NCBI GenBank assembly: GCA_045596385.1 | Contig: JAZOCC010000027.1 | Span: 62,001 to 126,000, forward strand | Direction of reading: 5' to 3' | Length of the DNA stretch: 64,000 bases | Source of the DNA: SIG307 sp045596385 | GTDB lineage: Bacteria; Bacillota; Clostridia; Lachnospirales; Lachnospiraceae | Shown here: in pieces, positions 59,912 through 64,000 of the stretch | Position numbering within the stretch: the stretch's first letter is position 1 | Layout of the letters: each line of letters starts with the position of its first letter | Position numbers and translations under genes: made by a program | Notes under the pieces: model-generated | The model's database searches: none | Seen by the model: only the letters and a program-made list of their open reading frames with translations | Told to the model about the DNA's origin: nothing

Positions 59912-60223
59912 TTGAAAAAAAATGAACCGATGTCCGAGAGCTATTACTACATTCTGCTCTGCCTGTCCAAAGGTCCGAACCACGGCTACGGTATTATGCA
60001 GATGACAAAGACCTTATCGGAGGGAGATGTTACCATCGGCTCCGGCACCATGTACGGAGCCACAAGCAATATGATGAAAAAGGGATGGATTGAAGAAGTC
60101 GTCTCAAACGAACCGGGGGTAGAGCGGAAGCGTCTCTACTGCCTGACAGCATCCGGCAGAGAAGCGCTGACCGCGGAAATCAACCGTCTGCGTCGCATGC
60201 TTGCCAACACGGAAGGAGTGTAA
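59912..60223 (+). CDS. PadR-family transcriptional regulator
   Basis: 103 residues: SESYYYILLCLSKGPNHGYG, then GSGTMYGATSNMMKKGWIEE and KRLYCLTASGREAL, a short subfamily-1/2 PadR. The start is TTG, 7 bases after AAGGAGG; the ATG three codons later is too far. Three bases before a DUF2812 gene, its habitual target. Confidence 0.9.
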   Translation: MKKNEPMSESYYYILLCLSKGPNHGYGIMQMTKTLSEGDVTIGSGTMYGATSNMMKKGWIEEVVSNEPGVERKRLYCLTASGREALTAEINRLRRMLANTEGV

Positions 60224-60226
60224 CCC

Positions 60227-61159
60227 ATGAAACGATATAAGAAAAAATATAATGTATATTCCGCCTGGAATTACGAGCAGGAAGTATTAGATTTAAACGC
60301 ACAGTCCGAGAAAGGCTGGCAACTCATCGCGGGAAAGTCCTTTTCCCACAAATACGAATATAATCCGGAGGTATGCTACCGCTATCAGTTAGATTACCTT
60401 CCGGGCCTTTCCGTCACCCAGGAAATGCCCCGTTTACTGGACACCTACAGAGAACAGGGCTGGGAATTTGTAAATAAAACCTTTAACGGCTGGTACTACT
60501 TTAGGAAGGCCTATGACCCGACACTTTCGGAAGAGGAATATAAGCTTTACACCGACCGCTCTTCCTTAAAGGCAATGCAGGGACGCTGGGCGGCAATTGC
60601 CATCATCCTCTCTGTCATTACAGGAATCTATTTCCTCCTTTGCACCCTTCGCCTTTTCCGGCAACCGTGCCTGCCTTTTTTTACGGCTGCGTTTACCTAT
60701 GGCTTTGTGTTCTTTACATTTCTCCGTGCCATTCTCCTTATGCGGAATCCGGAGAAACCGAAAGCGCACAAATGGGACTGTCTCTTTACCCTATTATTAT
60801 TTGTGGTGATGATCGGCGGAATCATTCTCTCCGTCACGCTTCTGGGGAAACGTCCACATGACACCTGCAATTCCACAGCCGAGTACTACAGTCCGCTTCC
60901 GGCGGAACTCCAAAAAGCTACTCAATGGAATTCCTTTTCCGTCTTTTACAGGGACCGATACTACCTGGATTTAGAGATTGATGCCGAAGTACCGATTTGT
61001 TTTACCATCACTGACACCACCGGCAAAACCGTCTACACAGTAAAAGGCGCCGAAATCACGGAAGAGAATCTGATGTTACGTCTGGACAAGGGCGACTACA
61101 GAATCTACCTTTCCGATTTTGCAGGCGGAGGCTTTGATATATCCTATCAATTGGAATAA
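60227..61159 (+). CDS. DUF2812 membrane protein
   Basis: 310 residues. N-terminal DUF2812 domain (EKGWQLIAGKSFSHKYEYNP, REQGWEFVNKTFNGWYYFRK), three membrane segments between about 120 and 210, then an outside beta-sandwich domain. Regularly found directly behind PadR; function unknown. GGAGTG within the end of padR serves as ribosome site. Confidence 0.85.
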   Translation: MKRYKKKYNVYSAWNYEQEVLDLNAQSEKGWQLIAGKSFSHKYEYNPEVCYRYQLDYLPGLSVTQEMPRLLDTYREQGWEFVNKTFNGWYYFRKAYDPTLSEEEYKLYTDRSSLKAMQGRWAAIAIILSVITGIYFLLCTLRLFRQPCLPFFTAAFTYGFVFFTFLRAILLMRNPEKPKAHKWDCLFTLLLFVVMIGGIILSVTLLGKRPHDTCNSTAEYYSPLPAELQKATQWNSFSVFYRDRYYLDLEIDAEVPICFTITDTTGKTVYTVKGAEITEENLMLRLDKGDYRIYLSDFAGGGFDISYQLE

Positions 61160-61165
61160 TTTGAT

Positions 61166-62041
61166 TTATCGGTCAAACTTCATCCAATGGGTCCACACCA
61201 CTGCAAGTTTATACCCGATTTTTTCATAAAACGGACTGGCACCGCCGGTCATGTGAGTCGCTCCCAGCGGCTGCATGCGGCGGTACAGTTCGGACAATGC
61301 CGCTGCCGCAAGACCTCTCCCCCGGTATTCCGGCAAGGTACAAAGCGGCTCCATATAAGCCAGCTTGTTTTCCGGCGTCCACCACATGCCGGCAAAACAG
61401 ACATACTCCCCGGCCGCATTCTCCACACATACGGCGTATTCCATAGTAGCGTGCGGAGCATAGGCCATCTGATAATCTCTGATATCCTCTTCCCACGGTC
61501 CGTCTGTCTTATCATTTTCAAAACCGTAATGACAGCATTTCATAATCTTCCCATAGTCCGCTTCTCCTACCGGTACAAAACGAAATCCCGCCGGTAGCGT
61601 ATAATCAAGCGGTTTTGCAAAATCATACTGCATGTCCGGCTCTTCGTATACCATTTGATAGCCCGCTGCTTTTGCCGCTTCCACCAACGGTTTCTGGGCA
61701 CCGCACAAAATCAACTGATGCTTTCCGTTCGGTCTCGGCATATGTTTTTCCGCATAAGCAATCATCTCCGGTGCCAGTTCCTCATAGCCCGGGCGCAAGC
61801 TGAAATATACATCGTCTACCGGGTTCTCATAAAATACAAAGCCCACGATGGTGTCCCCGTCAAACCAAAGACGGTTCAGGTACGTATACCCTTTGTCCAT
61901 CCAGTCCGAATACAGGGCGTACTCCAAAAAAGGCGCCGGTACCCCATTACGCCAGTCTTTCTCATAAATCTCCAGCATAAATTGATAAACTGCCATATGG
62001 TCCTGCAATATCATATAAGGTCTTGATGTAATCTGTTTCAT
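61166..62041 (-). CDS. GNAT-family acetyltransferase, two-domain size
   Basis: 291 residues. The C-terminal half is a clear GNAT domain (PLCTLPEYRGRGLAAAALSE, then GASPFYEKIGY); the N-terminal half looks like a degenerate copy. GGAGG is 6 bases before the ATG giving MKQITSRPYM; 27 open codons upstream lack a site. Converges with the DUF2812 gene. Acceptor unknown. Confidence 0.8.
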   Translation of the reverse strand: MKQITSRPYMILQDHMAVYQFMLEIYEKDWRNGVPAPFLEYALYSDWMDKGYTYLNRLWFDGDTIVGFVFYENPVDDVYFSLRPGYEELAPEMIAYAEKHMPRPNGKHQLILCGAQKPLVEAAKAAGYQMVYEEPDMQYDFAKPLDYTLPAGFRFVPVGEADYGKIMKCCHYGFENDKTDGPWEEDIRDYQMAYAPHATMEYAVCVENAAGEYVCFAGMWWTPENKLAYMEPLCTLPEYRGRGLAAAALSELYRRMQPLGATHMTGGASPFYEKIGYKLAVVWTHWMKFDR

Positions 62042-62195
62042 AAACTTCCTCCTTCTTCGGTAGTACCTACCGTTTTTATAGGCCACATGGTAACAAATTT
62101 CCAACCTAAGCACAATCCGCAAAAATAATTATAACCGAACGTGATAATCCACGTATTTTCTATGTTAAGCATCCACCGCAAACCATTCCGCCACA

Positions 62196-62232
62196 AAAAC
62201 AGGAGCCGCACACCTTACCGTGTCGCAGCTCC
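62196..62232 (-). terminator. Terminator of the CD3324-type gene
   Basis: Stem GGAGC..GC..CAC with GTG..GC..GCTCC, internal mismatches, followed on minus by TGTTTTTG; 8 bases past the stop codon. Confidence 0.75.
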
Positions 62233-62239
62233 CTTCGTT

Positions 62240-62497
62240 TTACTGATATATGATTCGTTTGATTGTACTATATGCCAGTCCGAACCGTTCCGACAATTCC
62301 TCAATGGACACACCTTCCCGGTGTAATGCCCGGATTTCGGCATTCCGTTCCGAATAGTACCGGGTAGCTCCGCTTTCGGCGCCCCACTTTGTCTTGTCTC
62401 CTATTTTCGGAATATACATAATATCCCCGTCAATATACTTCTGGACTTCCCGCAATAATGCGTCCGGCAGAATCTCTGCCGCATTTTTATATTTCAT
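62240..62497 (-). CDS. CD3324-type small DNA-binding protein
   Basis: 85 residues: MKYKNAAEILPDALLREVQK, YIDGDIMYIPKIGDKTKWG and a C-terminal helix-turn-helix (LHREGVSIEELSERFGLAYS, TIKRIIYQ). This is the widespread clostridial CD3324 / Mor-like type. GGAGAGG precedes the ATG. Function unknown, probably regulatory. Confidence 0.82.
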   Translation of the reverse strand: MKYKNAAEILPDALLREVQKYIDGDIMYIPKIGDKTKWGAESGATRYYSERNAEIRALHREGVSIEELSERFGLAYSTIKRIIYQ

Positions 62498-62602
62498 TGT
62501 CTGCCTCTCCTTATTCACACCTTTGATAAATAAGTGCAGAGGCAGCAGACATATAGTGCCGCATATACATTGAACTATCTGCCCATACAAAGTGCTATAT
62601 GC

Positions 62603-62671
62603 CTACTCCTCTGCATGGGCTGTAACCTGTCTGATTCCGTTTTCATACATCGCTTTCATCTTCATTCTCAT
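62603..62671 (-). CDS. Possible 22-residue peptide gene
   Basis: MRMKMKAMYENGIRQVTAHA plus two Glu, behind GAGGTGG with correct spacing, 105 bases before the CD3324-type gene. Amphipathic and basic at the start. Could be a leader peptide or chance; no family known to me. Confidence 0.35.
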   Translation of the reverse strand: MRMKMKAMYENGIRQVTAHAEE

Positions 62672-62779
62672 AATACCACCTCACTCTCCTATTTTTATTT
62701 AGCTTACCTTACCTAAACGTCTGATGCAAGTAGCAAAAATGATTATAACAAAACTTACACCTTTCTCTGTTTGAGCAAA

Positions 62780-62812
62780 AGAAAAGGCGGTTGCCGCATA
62801 CACAGCAACCGC
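62780..62812 (-). terminator. Citrate synthase terminator
   Basis: Perfect 8-bp stem GCGGTTGC/GCAACCGC with a 10-base loop, followed on minus by CTTTTCTTTTG, just after the stop codon. Confidence 0.85.
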
Positions 62813-62818
62813 TCCGAT

Positions 62819-64000
62819 TTACCTTTCGGAAAGCTCCACATACTCGCCGTCCGTCAGTACAGCCTTATATGCCGGGCGGATAATCTTATCCTGGTTAATC
62901 AGTTCTTCCATACGGTGAGCGCTCCAGCCCACGATACGCGCCATGGCAAACAATGGCGTAAACAGTTCTGCCGGAAGGTCCAGCATGCTGTAAATAAATC
63001 CGCTGTAGAAATCTACATTTGCGCTGACACCCTTGTACACGCGACGTTCCCGCTCAATAATCTTCGGGCCCATCTCTTCTACCATCTTGTACAAACGATA
63101 CTCCGCCATTTTTCCTTTTTCCTTGGCCAACGTTTCCACATACTCCTTAAGCAAACAAGAACGCGGATCGGACAGAGAATATACCGCATGTCCCATACCG
63201 TAAATCAGGCCCTTCTTGTCAAAGGCTTCCTTATGAAGGAGCTTTACCAGATACTCCTCCACCTGTGCCGGGTCCTTGGTATCCTTTACGGAATGCTTCA
63301 AGTCATGAAACATCTCCACCACCTTAATGTTTGCTCCGCCGTGCTTCGGTCCCTTTAAAGAGCTCAGCGCAGCTGCCACTGCCGCATAGGTGTCCGTTCC
63401 GGAGGAGGTTACCACATGGGTGGTAAAGGTGGAATTGTTGCCGCCGCCGTGCTCCATATGAAGTACCAACGCCATATCTAAAATCTTTGCTTCCAGCTCC
63501 GTATACTTCTTATCCGGGCGAAGCATCCGCAAAATATTTTCCGCCGTGGAAAGCTTCGGGTCTGGGTTATGGATATAAAGGCTCTTTCCCCTGCCGTAAT
63601 GGTTATAGGCACAATAGCCGTACACCGCCAACATCGGGAATACCGCAATCAGCATGATACACTGACGAAGTACGTTCGGAAGACTGATATCGTCCACCTT
63701 CTTATCGTAGCAGGCCAGCGTCAGCACACAACGAGAAATAGTATTCATCATATCCTTGCTCGGTGCCTTCATGACAACGTCACGAACAAAATTGGTCGGA
63801 AGAGTCCGGGAGGCATTGAGAAGCTTCTTAAAATCCGCAAGTTCTTCCTCCGTCGGCAGTTGTCCGAACAGAAGTAAATACGCCACTTCTTCAAACCCGA
63901 AACGACCTTCGCTTAAAAAACCGTTACAAATCTCACGAATGTTGATGCCCCGATACCGAAGCACGCCCTCACACGGAACCTTTTCCCCGTTTTCCATACG
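62819..64000 (-). CDS. Citrate synthase (5' end outside window)
   Basis: Condenses acetyl-CoA with oxaloacetate. The frame is open to the window edge; by comparison with clostridial enzymes some 50-60 N-terminal residues are missing. Visible marks: LRYRGINIREICNGF, VLHMEHGGGNNSTFTTHVV with the first active-site His, GPKHGGANIKVVEM with the second, YGMGHAVYSLSDPRS and the C-terminal ARIVGWSAHRMEEL. Could in principle be a 2-methylcitrate synthase, but no prp genes are seen. Confidence 0.9.
   Translation of the reverse strand, partial: RMENGEKVPCEGVLRYRGINIREICNGFLSEGRFGFEEVAYLLLFGQLPTEEELADFKKLLNASRTLPTNFVRDVVMKAPSKDMMNTISRCVLTLACYDKKVDDISLPNVLRQCIMLIAVFPMLAVYGYCAYNHYGRGKSLYIHNPDPKLSTAENILRMLRPDKKYTELEAKILDMALVLHMEHGGGNNSTFTTHVVTSSGTDTYAAVAAALSSLKGPKHGGANIKVVEMFHDLKHSVKDTKDPAQVEEYLVKLLHKEAFDKKGLIYGMGHAVYSLSDPRSCLLKEYVETLAKEKGKMAEYRLYKMVEEMGPKIIERERRVYKGVSANVDFYSGFIYSMLDLPAELFTPLFAMARIVGWSAHRMEELINQDKIIRPAYKAVLTDGEYVELSER

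Noticed and set aside
1..64000. CRISPR arrays, tRNA or rRNA genes
   Set aside because: No regularly spaced repeat series, and no cloverleaf with a GTTCRA arm was found. The three 42-bp repeats at 6801 are coding.

Overview
The window reads as a low-to-mid GC Clostridia chromosome, most likely Lachnospiraceae. The basis is the ribosomal gene order rplQ-ecfA1-ecfA2-ecfT-truA-rplM-rpsI, a type-Z zinc rpsN, a zinc-lid Adk, a long L17, many PadR/DUF1700/DUF2812/CD3324-type genes and strong GGAGG ribosome sites. Genus is not determinable by eye. Almost all genes lie on the minus strand.

Layout. 1-3760: two ABC exporter modules, the second under a GntR (YtrA-type) repressor with a clear operator-promoter. 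3790-8890: a Cthe_2159-type lipoprotein, a short-chain dehydrogenase, two small genes, a PBP-like lipoprotein with a Thr-Pro repeat stalk and an unrecognised protein. 8980-15690: an AT-rich accessory block (RhuM-family gene, a 1085-residue secreted subtilase with its lipoprotein neighbour, a probable gene fragment) cut into segments by repeats that resemble the 3' end of rpsI, which lies at its edge. 15695-25450: rpsI, rplM, truA, a phosphotransferase, the ECF module, then the alpha operon (rplQ, rpoA, rpsD, rpsK, rpsM, rpmJ), which has its own promoter. 25500-37680: about 13 kb of accessory genes inserted between rpmJ and infA, which are normally adjacent; it includes a type I toxin-antitoxin locus, cysK, a PadR/DUF1700 unit between two identical 46-bp terminators, and a methyltransferase/condensation-domain pair. 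38290-51350: infA, map, adk, secY and the complete spc and S10 ribosomal clusters, read from one strong promoter with a long hairpin-rich leader. 51850-64000: a DUF3592 protein, a MATE pump, YccF, an XRE-controlled heterodimeric ABC exporter, divergent MerR-like and PadR/DUF2812 units, an acetyltransferase, a CD3324-type protein and the start-less end of a citrate synthase gene.

Most notable: three dispersed intergenic elements (21538-21859 and 37886-38120 on plus, 51515-51739 on minus) share one fold: a long outer stem that differs in sequence, a conserved 25-bp inner stem with compensatory changes, and two central hairpins whose loops carry GGA, mostly as ANGGAN hexaloops closed by C-G. That is the recognition element of CsrA/RsmE proteins, so these may be CsrA-sequestering RNAs of a kind I do not know from Firmicutes. 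Second is the rpsI-linked, repeat-punctuated cassette-like island. Promoters and terminators are by-eye consensus matches, and all family names are by-eye assignments without database search.
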